Assembly (NCBI RefSeq): GCF_030272615.1
Contig: NC_081411.1
Span: 43,517,017 to 43,581,016 of the forward strand
Direction of reading: 5' to 3'
Source: Cryptomeria japonica
Taxonomy: Eukaryota; Streptophyta; Pinopsida; Cupressales; Cupressaceae
DNA: 64,000 nucleotides
Of the stretch, positions 45,086 to 57,135 are shown one piece after another. The stretch's first letter is position 1, and every line of letters starts with the position of its first letter. The notes beneath the pieces were generated by a model. The model was not told where the DNA came from. It was given only the letters and a program-made list of their open reading frames with translations, and searched no databases. The position numbers and the translations under genes are program-made.

Positions 45086-45370
45086 ATGTGCTACAGAACA
45101 AACTGTACGCGCTACAATATGGCAGTGATGTGCTACAAGATGATAGTGATGCGCTAGGCTGTTCTCAAGATGCGCTAAGCTGATTTCCAGATGCGTTGCT
45201 CTATTTTTCTCCCACGCCGAGACCTACAGGAAAATATTAGTGGGATGATGCGCTATAGAAAAGACCTCACGTGCTACAAGACGGACCCAACACGCTGAAC
45301 AGTAAGTGGGATGCACTAGGCTATTAACCAGATGTGCTAGGGAATGATTCCCACACGTTGATTCTTACTT
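45086..45370 (-). repeat. 21-bp array A in the leader of element 2
   Basis: Thirteen or so cores (ATGTGCTA, ACGCGCTA, ATGCGCTA, ATGCACTA) are spaced 21 bp apart with unrelated 13-base spacers. There is one gap near 45215-45250. The array begins 60 bp from the PBS. Most differences between cores are transitions at the CpG. Confidence 0.8.
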
Positions 45371-45430
45371 CCTGCGTACCTGCAAAAGGGGTTAAATTCA
45401 AAAACCGATTTGATATATGGGGTCATGCCC

Positions 45431-45444
45431 CATGGTAGGCGCCA
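45431..45444 (-). promoter_or_regulatory. Primer binding site of element 2
   Basis: TGGCGCCTACCATG on the minus strand lies four bases after the LTR end. The first seven bases match the Asp-tRNA-type PBS seen in other plant Ty3/gypsy elements; the rest differs. Confidence 0.6.
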
Positions 45445-45448
45445 GAAA

Positions 45449-46886
45449 TGTATGTAGGAAAACTAGGTCGATAGAACTTAAAATGTGAAAAATGAAGCCT
45501 AAGGAGCCTTGCTCACACACCCACAGGACTTCTTGGTGCAAGCTATGGAGTCATGAAGTATGGCTCAACTTCCCAAGGTTGGTTCCATGGTTCTCTATCT
45601 CACAAGGTCCCTCAAATCAATTTCTTTACTCTCAGATCACTGAGCAAAGTGGTTTAGGGATGACAAATGCAAGAACGAGGGATGCTTTGGTTGATTTTAA
45701 GATGAAATGCATCCTAAACTATGCATGATCCTATAAATGCAATAAACTAGATTATAAGATGACAAGATTAGTAGCAAGACTATCCTAGCATGATATATTG
45801 GTCTATGATTAAGCTAAATGATAAAGAAAATACTCTAAACATGCATATTTAGATTAATTCCTATTGAAAAGAGAGGCTAAATGATAAGCACAAATGATAT
45901 ATTAAAGCTTGGATGGATTTTAGTATAGGTATGATGCTAAAGACTTGGATCATTAAAATGGAGGATGGAGAGCTCTATTTATAGCAAAAATAGGGCAATG
46001 AATGGCCAGGATTGAAAGAGGTAATCAAGGGTTGAGTTTGAAAGTTGGGAATCCATGTTCACAATTTTCACCAATGAAATGGTGACAATTGGCAACATAG
46101 GGTTGGTTGAGAGGAGATGTAAGAAGCATTAAATGCTTGAGAAGACCTCATGGTTATCTTAGGGGGTAAGGGTTATGGTTAAGTTAGGATTACCCATTGG
46201 ATAAAGGTTTTATCCAAAGGATAAACTCTTGTGCAAAGGATTAAGGATAACCATGGTCAAAGCAATAAATGCTTGATGAGACCCTTGGGTTACATGGAGG
46301 TTGAGTTTAGGGAAATTCTTTAATCATGCTAGAGGGTTGAGTTAACCATTAATGGTTTGGGAGACTTTCAAAGTTAAGTGGTTGAAGCCTTTAAGGGTTT
46401 TCAAAGACTTTGAGGGTTTGAGAAGTGACTTCCCCTTGCTTAGGGATGTGACAAAGTTTAGGAAATGGGTTAGGTTAATTTAGAAGTGATTAGAAGAGTC
46501 TAGAAGGGGTTAGGAATAGGGTTTAGGAAGCAAGTGGGAGATGTAGGATTTTGCAAATGGATGGAGGGATAATAGGATTAATTGAATAAAATGAATTTAA
46601 TTCAATTTGGTTGCAATTGGGGAAATTAAATAAATTAGATTTATTCAATTTAGGATAAACTATTTAATTAAATTTGAATTTAATTAAAAAGTGGATAGGG
46701 GATTTAATTGAATAAAATGATTTATCCTATTAAATGGTAAAAGAGGTCTAGTGAATTTAATTAAATGGAGTAATTTACTTAATTAAATAGAGGAATGTGA
46801 GTAATTCAATTAAATTGGATTTAATTAAATAGAGAAATGAACATAAGATATTCATTTAGGAATATGGTCAGTTTTATACGTCTACA
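45449..46886 (-). repeat. 5' LTR of element 2
   Basis: On the minus strand it begins TGTAGACGTA at 46886 and ends CCTACATACA at 45449, 1438 bp. TATAAATA at 45983-45976 is the likely TATA box. U3 has AT-rich palindromes of TTTAATTAAAT type between 46600 and 46840. Confidence 0.8.
45976..45983 (-). promoter_or_regulatory. TATA box of element 2 LTR
   Basis: GCTATAAATAGAG on the minus strand lies about 530 nt before the LTR end. It is followed by a short purine/pyrimidine-mixed leader as in other plant LTR promoters. Confidence 0.5.
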
Positions 46887-47704
46887 CAAACAACATTATT
46901 TTCTCAATTGCCTATCAATTGACCTCATGTACTACGCAACTGTATGCAACTAACTGACTTTTTTTTTCTAATTCAACTTCAACACCCCTTCGACATACCT
47001 ATTGCACACCAAAATGTGATTGCTAGTTAACAATATGGAGTTGTGTATTTGAAAGGGAATAAAATGAACAAGTTTATTTTATTTGTCGACAAGGCCAGAT
47101 TTTTGTCAATTTTATTGGTCACCAGTGCTAGATTTTGGTGAATTTCAAATTCATTTATTAGTGCAATTGTTTTACTTGGACAAAAAAAACTTGTTCCACC
47201 ACTTGCATTTGTCGTCGTTTGCCTCACATTACGTTATCACTTTCATTGCACTTTTTCTTTTGATAAATAAACTATTTGTAAGGGCCAATCCCCATTCATA
47301 ATAGAAAATATTCAAATTTCCATACAACAAGTTTACATAAATGAAAGGGAAAGAGAGTATCTTTCCCAATCTTAAAAGATTAGTTCAACATATCATATCA
47401 AAAATTTAAACCTTCTATTACACAATTCAAGGCTTCTTGCAGTCTCTAGTAGCATAAACATATATATTTTATAAGCAAAAAGGCCTTGCTTTGTCCTTAG
47501 AATACTTCATACTATTTTAACCACATTACTCTATCTTAAATTACCAAATTATTTATACTAATAATCTACTAGAAAAATGCAAGCCCAAAAAGTCACATGT
47601 TCCTTCTAATATTCTTCTTTGATATCCATCCTGATCTCATCCACAAGGTTCTCTCCTTCCATCTTGGTAACTTGAATATACTTCTCCAAACCTTCCTAGT
47701 GAAT
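46887..47704. other. Intergenic DNA right of element 2
   Basis: AT-rich, no gene or repeat recognised. Short open frames on both strands have no family features. Confidence 0.5.
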
Positions 47705-48178
47705 TTAGATTGAAATCCAATCGGGGGCTACATTCTCCACTATATTTGTCCAATTCATTAGGAAATCCAGACTCCTAATTGTCATCTTTTTGTTATCCCG
47801 ATGCTCATCCTTAACATCCATTGGAATTATAGGGAGTTTTGGAATTTCTTCATTCTTTTCAAAATCCTTGGGTAGAGGAATCCAAAAAAAATCATAGTTT
47901 CTAAGGACATCATCTAGACTGTACAATACCTCTTTCTTAAACACTTCTTTGCTTACATTTTTATCCACAAATTTTCTTAGACCTCTATCTAAAGAAATGG
48001 CTAGAAACATTGATGAGATGTTTGAATTCACATGATACCTATTGTCAGCCATTATAAAACCCTCCCCTAGCAAGGATTTAATCACACATAGGACTAACAG
48101 ATGCCTATGCCTCAAAATAGTATTCAATCTCTTATTAGTTATTTCTCCTAAAAATGCCATTTTCCTTTTGGTTGCCAA
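47705..48178 (-). CDS. Unrecognised 157-codon open frame
   Basis: It starts MATKRKMAFLGEITNKR and ends VAPDWISI. It has a hydrophobic stretch (LLVLCVIKSLL) near residue 28 and a charged middle. I recognise no family. It may be a fragment of a retroelement gag-like protein or a chance frame; it stands alone in AT-rich DNA. Confidence 0.3.
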   Translation of the reverse strand: MATKRKMAFLGEITNKRLNTILRHRHLLVLCVIKSLLGEGFIMADNRYHVNSNISSMFLAISLDRGLRKFVDKNVSKEVFKKEVLYSLDDVLRNYDFFWIPLPKDFEKNEEIPKLPIIPMDVKDEHRDNKKMTIRSLDFLMNWTNIVENVAPDWISI

Positions 48179-51100
48179 TAGTCATATTGGAGTCTCCATT
48201 TCATCGAAAAATTTTGAGCTTTACCAAAGAGAAAAAGGCAATTTTAGAATTAGTAAGACCTTCTGTATGTTTCCAAGAATACTCTATAATATTTATAGAG
48301 TCTTCATATGTTTGTTCTCTCCAGAAGGACCCAAGTCACTTTGTACAACCACTTGGAAATAGTGGATTAACTAGCGTGCACTTCTTCTAATTGTTAATTA
48401 TTCATTTAGGATCTCTTTCATGTTGACCCAATTTTTTATTTTATCTTTATCCTCATTTGCCTTCTTCAAATTTAAAAACTTCAGGACCATAATGAGTAAT
48501 CAATATGCAGCCATATGTATAATTTAAGTTCACTATTGTGAGTTCTTTTGACGTTGAACTATCAGGTTCCCATGTCTCTATGTGTGTTTTTTTATGTTAT
48601 GGGTATCATGTGTCATTTGTTGCATGGTGGAATTCCATGAAAACACCTCATTATGTTGAAGTAACACAACATCTCTTCTCCTTAGAATGACATGCATCTA
48701 ACAAGTTCTATTCTAAGAGGGGACTATCATATCTCTACATTTCAACATATTTACATTAGCATCATATTTATCTTAATATTTATTTATCTAATGATCATGT
48801 ATTGTATCTTGTATTTGATGCCTTTGTGGGGACCAAGCCACTATCCCATTGATCTTTATTATCTTATTTCCTTTGTGGGGTAAAAAACACTATCTAATTT
48901 ATCATCAATCGTCATATCTATAAATTTACTCACTTCTTTTCTCTCTCACATTCTGAAGGTTTATCTTGGCTCACTTCATTACTTTGTACTTGAGATTCCA
49001 TCACCATTGTCATCACTTTGTGCTTCAAGAGGGTTTCATCCTTATTTTTTGATCTAGCAATCTCTTTGCTTTTTGAGTGTGGAAGGGGAGTTTCTTCCTT
49101 CTTGTCCTTGCATTTTACCTATCTCCATAGCACATATATTATCTCTTTTATTTTGTATTTCATTTATTGGTTTATCCATTATCTATTTTGACTGTTTGTG
49201 GAGGTGGAAACACAAAAACAAGGGTCTGACTATGGTAGACATGTAAAATACAACCCCAACATTTTTGTTTCTCTATTTTGTGTGTGGTTCATTGATGAAA
49301 AGGTTATCTTTGTTGGAAGCTTCATCCATGGAATCATTTCAATCTTCTTCTTCCTTTCCCTTATCTTTTCAATCCTCATTTATAGATAGTTTAATTTTTA
49401 TTAAGCATTTATTTAACTAAAACACATGAGAAACCCGTACTTTGTCACTTTGTACTTTTTGGTATAGAACTTTTTACTCCATTTGCACAAGATGCCAACA
49501 TGTCACATTATCCTCCATGACCTACACTTGCATCCTTGGATAGAGAGTTAGCACAGGTCACTAGAAGATCTTTTTGATGTACCCTTTTAGATTTTGTTGT
49601 TAAAACCTTGTGATCTACTAACACTTGACAACTGCCATACTTTGTGCTCATATTGAGTGGAGAGGTAGATTGAGTGAGTCCCTAAGAGATTACCAAAGGC
49701 CTTTCAGGTTGGTTTACTTTTCCTCCCTCTATAGCTTAAAATCTTCAAAATTTCTATACATAAATAATCCTTGATTTTTACAATAGAAACCATTTTATTA
49801 TAATTATTTTAAACAAAATACTTGATTTTATAAACTTTTCTTAGTCAAACCTTGAAATGTGAATAGTTTCTAATAAAAACAAATAGTTTAAATAATCTAT
49901 TAAAACACTTAATATCTTGGAAATGGTTTCTTGAATGTGCTAAATATATTGTAGAATATTAACATGTCTAAATAAATTGTACAACATCCAATTTATAGAA
50001 TATGACCATGCAATTATGCAACATGTAAAATAACTAATATTTTCAAGTTATTGCAATAAAAAATGAAACACATATACAATTATATAAAATCATAATATTA
50101 TAAAAAAATTGTAAGGGCACATGTAATCATTCAAATGAAATTCACGAATTCAAATAATATATTTTTAACTAAATTTATCTCAATTTTTATTAGTAGATAT
50201 GACATTTTATCTACCATGTACATGGTCATAAGGCTTTCCCTCTTAATGGTTATGACATCATCAATTTTTTTTATATATTTATTATAAACATTTAAGACAC
50301 TTCATGGAGTCAATACATCCCTTGCTACATATGCAAAAGTAGGAATCAAATCAAAGATTTATAGAATATATTCCAAGCTTTCTAGAATGAATGTACACCA
50401 TATAATTTTGGATACATAAACCATAAATTTCTAAATCATCAATATGATAGAATTTCAATTCATGTATGCTCACAAATAATACAAGAGAAAATATTTAAAC
50501 ACTTATTGATTATTGTTTGCAATGTTATCATTCATTTACATTTAAACAAATAGAACTAAAAGCTGATTTCTTGATGGCTTCTAGAGGGAATTCCTATAGT
50601 CATAAAAATAATAAATTACATAATCCAATTGTTAATAGTTTAACTTTATTTTGTCTACATTGTGCTTTTATCCTCAATTTTTTCTTTATAAATTTATGAT
50701 AAAATTTATTTAATTTTTTTAGGTAGTTGAAAGTATTAAGAGTTGAAGTCACAATACATGAATAATTGATCTCTTTTGGTTTAAGGGTAAGGATTCATAG
50801 ATATTCATTTTTCAGAGCTCATTTTGCAAAGGGACAAGCTCATTGAGCCAACAAGATATACGTACAATTCAAGCTGAACAAAATGTACTTGAAGGTTTCT
50901 CAAAAAACTACAAAACTTACCCATTCATAAACTTGAGTCAAGTTAGTGAACACTTAAAATTCTAAAGGTGAAAATTTCACATCCAAAGTCTTTTTCCCTA
51001 ATTTTTTGGTTCACTTTAATTAAAGTGTCTAAATATAATAGTAAACTTGTAAAAAATATAATTATTTAAATTTTCCTTAGGATATCTTTTATATTGATTT

Positions 51101-51918
51101 TGTTTTGATTAATAAAAAACGGGTTAGGCCCATACCATTACATAACTGCCAAAACGCGCCACCTAAGGTGCATGAGAAGTGCACACCTAGCTAAAAAAGG
51201 ACCCAAAAAATAGGAAATGGTAGAGAACCACGAGCACTAACAAAACCAAAGATTGAACAAGTAGCAAAAAATTATATCAAAACCAACCAACTGCCAAATA
51301 CACAAAGAAATGGCCTACTAGGTGGAGGCATCACCTTCTTGCCAATCCTTACATAAACCAAAGACTTTATCATAGAAATACAAAACTAAATAAAAAATTA
51401 ACATAAATATACAAATTCACCATCACTAAACAAGACTTATATGTAAATTATATCAAATAAATTTATGCACATAAAATATGTAAGATAAAACAATGAGGGG
51501 AAAGAATCTTCAACTAATTTTAAGGAACGTCTTCTTCGAGGCTCCATTTGTGAGATCACAATAATTTTCAATAGAAACTAAAAAACAAATTATACGAATG
51601 GTTGTTGGACGAAGAAGAGGACAATTTAAATGGGAAGAGGAAAATGCATTCTGACGTGGCAAGCGGAAATCAAGCGCCCTCTCGACGTAAACAACATAGA
51701 AGTTTACAAGCGACTACCGAGTCTATGTCGAAACGTATACCTAATTTCTTTTCCTCGTTCTTTCGAGGAAAGGGCTGAATTTGCCTGCACAATGATTTAA
51801 TTAAATATAATTCACTCTGCCCTCCTCTTTTGATATGAGCTCGTATTGCTTTCTGCATACTGCAATCAAATCTATTTCTCCCTGCATTTTTTTTTTTCTT
51901 TCTTTCAACGAGTGATTA
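48179..51918. other. Intergenic DNA upstream of the TNL gene
   Basis: No gene is supported. Open frames of about 60 codons (48692, 49198, 50517) have no recognisable content. A segment at 51115-51350 starting ATTAATAAAAAACGGGTTAGGCCC may be the 3' end of a non-LTR element, but this is weak. Confidence 0.45.
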
Positions 51919-52463
51919 ATGTTGGAATCAATGGCGTCTTCTTCATCATCTCAGCAACAAAATCAGGAATTTAATGCCTTCTCTGGAATAGAACCTTCTG
52001 GCAAAAGAAGGAAGGTTTCTGAATCTTCAAGATTGTTCGATGTTTTCATAAATCACAGAGGTCCCGATGTCAAAGAAACTTTGGCTACTCAGCTTTACAA
52101 CTCTCTTCAGCAGTTGGGAATACGGGCGTTTCTTGATAAGGAAGAGAAGGAACTTGGAAATTCTTTTCCTTCTACCATCGAGACTGCCATCCGCTCTGCT
52201 AAGGTACACATAGCTATCTTTTCCAAAAGATATGCAGAGTCACCTTGGTGCCTGGCTGAGCTAGTTCTCATGTTAAACAGCCAGGCCAAAATTATTCCTG
52301 TGTTTTACGAAGTGAAGCCTAGTGACCTCCGCCACATTGAAAACGGAGCATACGCTGATGCATTCAAGAAATATGAGGAAAAGGGCAGGTACCTGGACAA
52401 GCATAACCAGTGGAAAGAAGCTCTTTAGTCACTTTCATTAATAGCTGGGGAAGAATTTGACAG
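51919..52463 (+). CDS. TNL exon 1: TIR domain
   Basis: A Ser/Gln-rich head holds GKRRKV, which resembles a nuclear localisation signal. The TIR domain runs from LFDVFINHRGPDVKETL through LGIRAFLDKEEKELGN, SAKVHIAIFSKRYAESPWC and LAELVLML. The Glu in CLAELV is at the position of the TIR NADase glutamate. Met at 51919 or 51931 could be the start. The in-frame TAG at 52426-52428 lies just before SLSLIAGEEF, a normally conserved segment. Confidence 0.88.
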
Positions 52464-52565
52464 GTAACATTTCTGTGTTTTGGTAGTTGTAATTCGTATA
52501 AGTATATTGTTCCTTCAAATGAGGTTAACTATTTTCTTATGTAATTTTTCTTTCGTTTTTTAAAG

Positions 52566-53706
52566 ATTCAGTGACTGTAAAAACATAATAGTAGCAGTGC
52601 AAGAAGAGGTAAAAAGGAAAACATGTTTACATGTTGCTGAATATCCAGTGGGGCTTAACAACCTTGTGGAAGATTTTGAAAGGCGTTGCCTTGATGAACT
52701 TGTACAAGATTTTGAAAACCAGTGCAGACTGCAGACTGTGAAGAATAAGGTTGTGGTAGTTGGCATTTTTGGAATGGGTGGGTCGGGCAAGACAACTCTT
52801 GCAAAAGAATTGTTTAACCGAAAGATGTCTAATTATTCTAGAGCAAGTTTTCTGTTTGATGTGCGAGAAGCATATGCGAGAAGCAACTTACCTTCTTTGC
52901 AACTTAAGCTTCTCAAAGATCTCTTTGACACACACCATCTCAATTTTACAAGTACAGAGGAAGGAACAAGCTATCTTAAAGATAATCTACAAAGGAGCCC
53001 TGGGCATTTAAGCTTCCTAATTGTTGTAGACGATATCGATCATGTCCAGCAGTTAAACGCTCTACTGGTAAGGGATATCTTAAAAAAATCTAGCATAAAG
53101 AAAGCTCTGGTAATTGTGACAACCCGGGACGTTGGGGTGCTTCTTGCCGCAGGGATAACTGCTGGTTATAATTTAAAAGGAATGGATAAAAACCACGGGA
53201 GGAAACTCTTCTGTTGGCATGCCTTTGGCCAATCCCATCCATGTACTGGGTACGAATCACTGGTTAATGAATTCGTAGACGTGTGTGGAGGGTTACCTCT
53301 GTCTCTCCAGGTTCTCGGCCGGCATGTTCATGGTAGAGCTCACAGTTATTGGAGGTCAAAATTGATTAAAGCTAGAATGATGCTGCCTCGAGATGTAAAG
53401 CAAAGATTGAAAATAAGCTTTGAGGCATTGGATGATGAACAAAAACAGGTTTTCATGGATATTGCCTGTTTTTTTGTGGGCATATCAAAGGGTACGGCCG
53501 AAAGAGTATGGGAGGCATCAGGATGGAATGCTCAACATGCACTGGAGACAGTCAAAGATAAATGCCTTGTGGAAGAAATCAACGAGATTCGGGGAGATGT
53601 AATTTTATTGAGAATGCATGACCACCTGAGGGACTTGGGAAGAGAAATGGCACTTGAGCTCAGCCCTCCCCAACGCCTGTGGCGTCCTCAAGATCTGAAA
53701 TCTTCG
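52566..53706 (+). CDS. TNL exon 2: NB-ARC domain
   Basis: The exon follows acceptor TTTTTTAAAG. It holds the P-loop GMGGSGKTTLAKE, kinase-2 LIVVDDIDH, RNBS-B VIVTTRDVG, GGLPLSLQVLGRH, TNL-type QVFMDIACFF and RMHDHLRDLGREMA. All nucleotide-binding motifs are present. It ends DLKSS at donor GTATGT. Confidence 0.92.
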
Positions 53707-53812
53707 GTATGTCTGTTATCCTCTCAAATTTCATCGTAATACTGTAATATTACAAATCTTAACTTGTGACTAGCTATATTAATGGAAAATTGAGATTCTT
53801 CTTTGTCTGCAG

Positions 53813-54079
53813 GCTTTAATGGGTTTAAAAAATGTCCTCACCAAAACCAATATGAGGTGTTTCCACTCCATTTTTGACAATTCCATTGGTTCTCAAGTTA
53901 TATTCTTTTTAGGCCAATCAGATAATTGTGTTGAGACGTCAGCTTCCTTGCTATGGCTCAAGCTCGAGGGCAATTCCACGGAACAATCAAGTATTCCTTC
54001 ATGAATTCCTCTTCAAAATCTGCATCATCTAGAAATCCATTCTGGACAGCTCAAAACGTTGTGGGAGAATAACATAGAG
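53813..54079 (+). CDS. TNL exon 3: NB-ARC to LRR linker
   Basis: Acceptor CTGCAG and donor GTATTT bound a phase-0 exon. It starts ALMGLKNVLTKTNMRCF and ends HSGQLKTLWENNIE. A TGA at 54002 sits in SIPS-stop-IPLQNL, where Trp is expected in related genes. Confidence 0.75.
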
Positions 54080-54215
54080 GTATTTTGATATTCTATGTTC
54101 AAAATTAAATTCCCTTAAAACTGTATTGTGGAATTTCTTATGTTATGGTTGCCTGATCTGAACTATTTTTTTTAAATCATTGAAGTCTTTACACAAATTT
54201 TATCTTGAATTTCAG

Positions 54216-56526
54216 GCACCTTCCCGCTTGAAAGAGCTGCTGATTTATGAAAACTCTTTGAAAGAGTTTCCAGATTTATCAGGAATTTCAGATAGTTTAG
54301 AAAATGGATTTTTTGAAAGCCTTGAAAAGCTTGGGATTAGCGGTGAATATTTAATGTCCAAGATATTAATTAGTGGAATTCACTATCCCAGCCTTGACTC
54401 GATCACACTTGAATACATGGGAAATCTTATGGAAGTGAATTTAAGAAGTGTAAATAGCTTAAAGTCACTTACTATTCTATATTGTAATAAACTCACAAGA
54501 TTGATAGGAACATCTCATCTTACAAATCTTGTCGTATTAAGGATTACTCAATGTCCAGACCTTGAGGAGCTAAGGCTTGCTCATCCGAGCTGTCTTGAAA
54601 GGATCAAAATCGGGTACTGTAGAAAGTTGAAAAGTGTGCTGGGAATATCTTATCTTCTGAAGCTTGTAGAACTGGATATTTATTATTGTGAGAAGCTAGA
54701 GTTCGATCACTTGAGTCTCTCTGGTATGAAATGTCTCGAGAGGATGACATTTGATAAATATGTAAAGGTGAAATATATTGAATTAGATAGCTGTCAAAAT
54801 TTCAAAACAATACAGTTTGGTTATGAAGAGCTTGTTGAATTAAGCATTCAGGGCTGTCCGGAGCTTGAGCTTGAGCCAGTTTTCAGAGGTCCAAGTTGCC
54901 TGGAAAAGATTATAATTGATGGATGCAGAGAGTTCAAATATCTTCAATTGGATGCTTGTCAAAATTTGAAAACAATACAATTTGGCTGTGAAGAACTTGT
55001 AGAATTAAACATTCGGGGCTGTCCGGAGCTTGAAGAATTGACAGTTTTTAGAGGCCCGAATTGTCTGGAGAGAATTATGATTGATGGATGTGGAAAGCTC
55101 AAATTTCTTCAAGTGGATTGTGATCAAATTTCAAAAAGTGTGTTAGGAATATCTAATCTTGCAAAGCTTGTAGAATTGGAAATCTGTGGTTGTGGGAAGC
55201 ATGAGTTTGATCACTTGTGTCTCAGTGGGTCTGAAGTGTCTCGAGAAGATTAAATTTGATAGACTTGTCAAGTTGAAATATTTTGAAGTGGATGATTGTC
55301 AAATTTTGAAAACAATACAGTTTGGCTGTGAAGAGCTGGTAGAATTTAGCATTCGAGGCTGTCCGGAGCTTGAAGAATTGCCAGTTTTTAGAGGCCCATG
55401 TTTATTGGAGAGGATTATAATTGATGGATGTGAAAAGCTGAAATGTCTTCAAGTGGATGATTGTCAAAATTTGAAAACAATACAGTTTGGCTGTGAAGAG
55501 CTTCTACAATTTAACATTCGAGGCTGTCCGCAGCTCAAAGAATTGCCAGTTTTTAGGGGCCCGAGTTTCATGGAGAGGATTATAATTGATACATGTGAAA
55601 ATCTGAAATGTCTTCAAGTGGATGATTGTCAAAATTTGAAAACATTACAGTTTGGCTGTGAAGAACTTGTAGCATTAAGCATTCAGGGCTGTCCGGAGCT
55701 TGAAGAATTGCCAGTTTTTAGAGGGCCGAGTTTCTTGGAGAGGATTATAATTGATGGATGTAAAAAGCTAAAATATCTTAAAGTGGATGATTGTCGAAAT
55801 TTGAAAACAATACAGTTTGGCTGTGAGGAGCTTGTAGCATTAAGCATTCAGGGCTGTCCGGAGCTTGAAGAGTTGCTCATTTTTAGAGTGCCAAGTTGCT
55901 TAGAGAGGATTATAATCGATGGATGTGAAAAGCTCAAATGTCTTCAAGTGGATGGTTTTCAGATTTTGAAAAGTGTGTGCAGAATGTGTAAGCTTGTAGA
56001 ATTGGAAATTTGTAGTTGTGGGAAGCAAGAGTTTGATCGCTTGTGTCTCCGTGGTCTGAAGTGTCTTGAGAGGATTAAATTTGATACACATGTTAAGGTG
56101 AAATATTTTGAATTCGATGATTGTCAAAATTTGAAAACAGTGCAGTTTGGTTGCGAAGAGCTTGTAGAATTAAACATTCGGGGCTGTCCGATGCTAGAGG
56201 AGTTGCCAGATTTTAGAGGCCCAGGTTGCCTGGAAAGGATTGTAATTGATGGATGTGGAAAGCTGAAACGTCTTCAAGTGGATGGTTATCAAAATTTGAA
56301 AAGTGTGTCAGGTAACTTTGGGCTTAGACAGTTGAGTATTATTGATTGTCCTGAGCTTGAGGAGGTGCCACCTCTTGACAGACTGAACTGTTTGAAGAGC
56401 ATTATAATTCACAACTGTGAGAAGCTGCAGAACATATCATGTGTCAAAGAATGGCATGTATCAAATTATATTAGTTTCTGTTATTGCAGCAATGCACTAA
56501 TACGGAGTTGCATTCGTAAGTTGAAG
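54216..56526 (+). pseudogene. TNL exon 4: LRR domain with recent internal duplication
   Basis: The exon starts APSRLKELLIYENSL. After degenerate repeats it contains about ten units of 46-50 residues built on LKTIQFGCEELVELSI, GCPELEELPVFRGP and LERIIIDGCEKLK. Several neighbouring units are near-identical in DNA (141 bp), so the array expanded recently. One extra base at about 55228-55230 shifts the frame; the corresponding text in the repeat at 56050 reads correctly. Confidence 0.87.
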
Positions 56527-56721
56527 GTAATTATTTCAATGCTCCTTTTTATCAGGGAATTGTAAATATCAATTTGAAGTGCGTTTTTTAAATTATTGGT
56601 CATCAGCTTTGATTTTTTGGTCTGTTCTTACAAGATAATCTATACTTACGTAAGTAAAGTGATTTGTAATTGAAAAGAAATTACTGTGGATGAACTGAGA
56701 GTATTTTGTCTTTTATTACAG

Positions 56722-57135
56722 AATGTGCAGTCATATCGTCCTACTGTTTTGATTGGAAGGGCAGTGGATGGAGCAGAGTCAACTTTAAAACAGTTCTCGT
56801 TTTCTGAAATTGAAGCCTATGCACTAACTAGTGTCGACAGGCCAAAATTGCGTGCATTCATTGTATGCTTTGTGATAAAGGTCGATGGCTCTTCTCTGGT
56901 AGGGGATATAAATAAATTTCTCACCAGTATTTTTCAGGTGCGTCAAGGAGAATGGATAATTACAATGGTAGGTAATGACTATTTTCATAATGTCTATCAG
57001 CAAATTGAAAATGATTTTAGGAATTATGGAATATTGAAGGGGGTTTTTCATTTTTGTGTAAAGTTGGAGGAAGATGAAGAGCTCAAAACTGTGCATATCT
57101 TACGTAAAATTGTTGATAAGATATATCATTCATAA
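56722..57135 (+). CDS. TNL exon 5: C-terminal post-LRR domain
   Basis: After acceptor TTATTACAG the frame gives NVQSYRPTVLIGRAVDGAES, then FIVCFVIKVDGSS and GEWIITMVGNDYF, ending DKIYHS. It looks like the beta-rich C-terminal domain found after LRRs in many TNLs. No lesion is seen. Confidence 0.8.
   Translation, partial: NVQSYRPTVLIGRAVDGAESTLKQFSFSEIEAYALTSVDRPKLRAFIVCFVIKVDGSSLVGDINKFLTSIFQVRQGEWIITMVGNDYFHNVYQQIENDFRNYGILKGVFHFCVKLEEDEELKTVHILRKIVDKIYHS

Larger units (their letters stand above)
42320..45430 (-). other. 5' leader of element 2
   Basis: The leader is about 3.1 kb from PBS to gag. It holds a 21-bp array near the PBS (45370-45086), repeated GTTCTTTTTATAGCCCAAAA words (44440-44880), a stretch weakly like the leader of element 3 (43860-44300), and a second 21-bp array (43606-43251). 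The open frame at 42462-42803 is the only coding candidate. Confidence 0.6.
51919..57135 (+). pseudogene. TIR-NBS-LRR (TNL) resistance-type gene, five exons, disrupted
   Basis: Exons are 51919-52463, 52566-53706, 53813-54079, 54216-56526 and 56722-57135, with GT-AG introns and the frame kept. TNLs are intracellular immune receptors: TIR is an NAD-cleaving signalling domain, NB-ARC a nucleotide switch, and LRR the recognition surface. Three lesions are visible: TAG at 52426 at the end of TIR, TGA at 54002 (a Trp position by context) and a one-base gain at about 55228 in the LRR. Everything else is well kept, so inactivation is recent, or these are sequencing errors. A product ending at 52428 would be a TIR-only protein. 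Confidence 0.88.

Noticed and set aside
51115-51350. LINE 3' end upstream of the TNL gene
   Set aside because: Only a short GGGTTAGGCCC-type resemblance; no RT or endonuclease sequence and no poly(A)-flanked duplication were seen.
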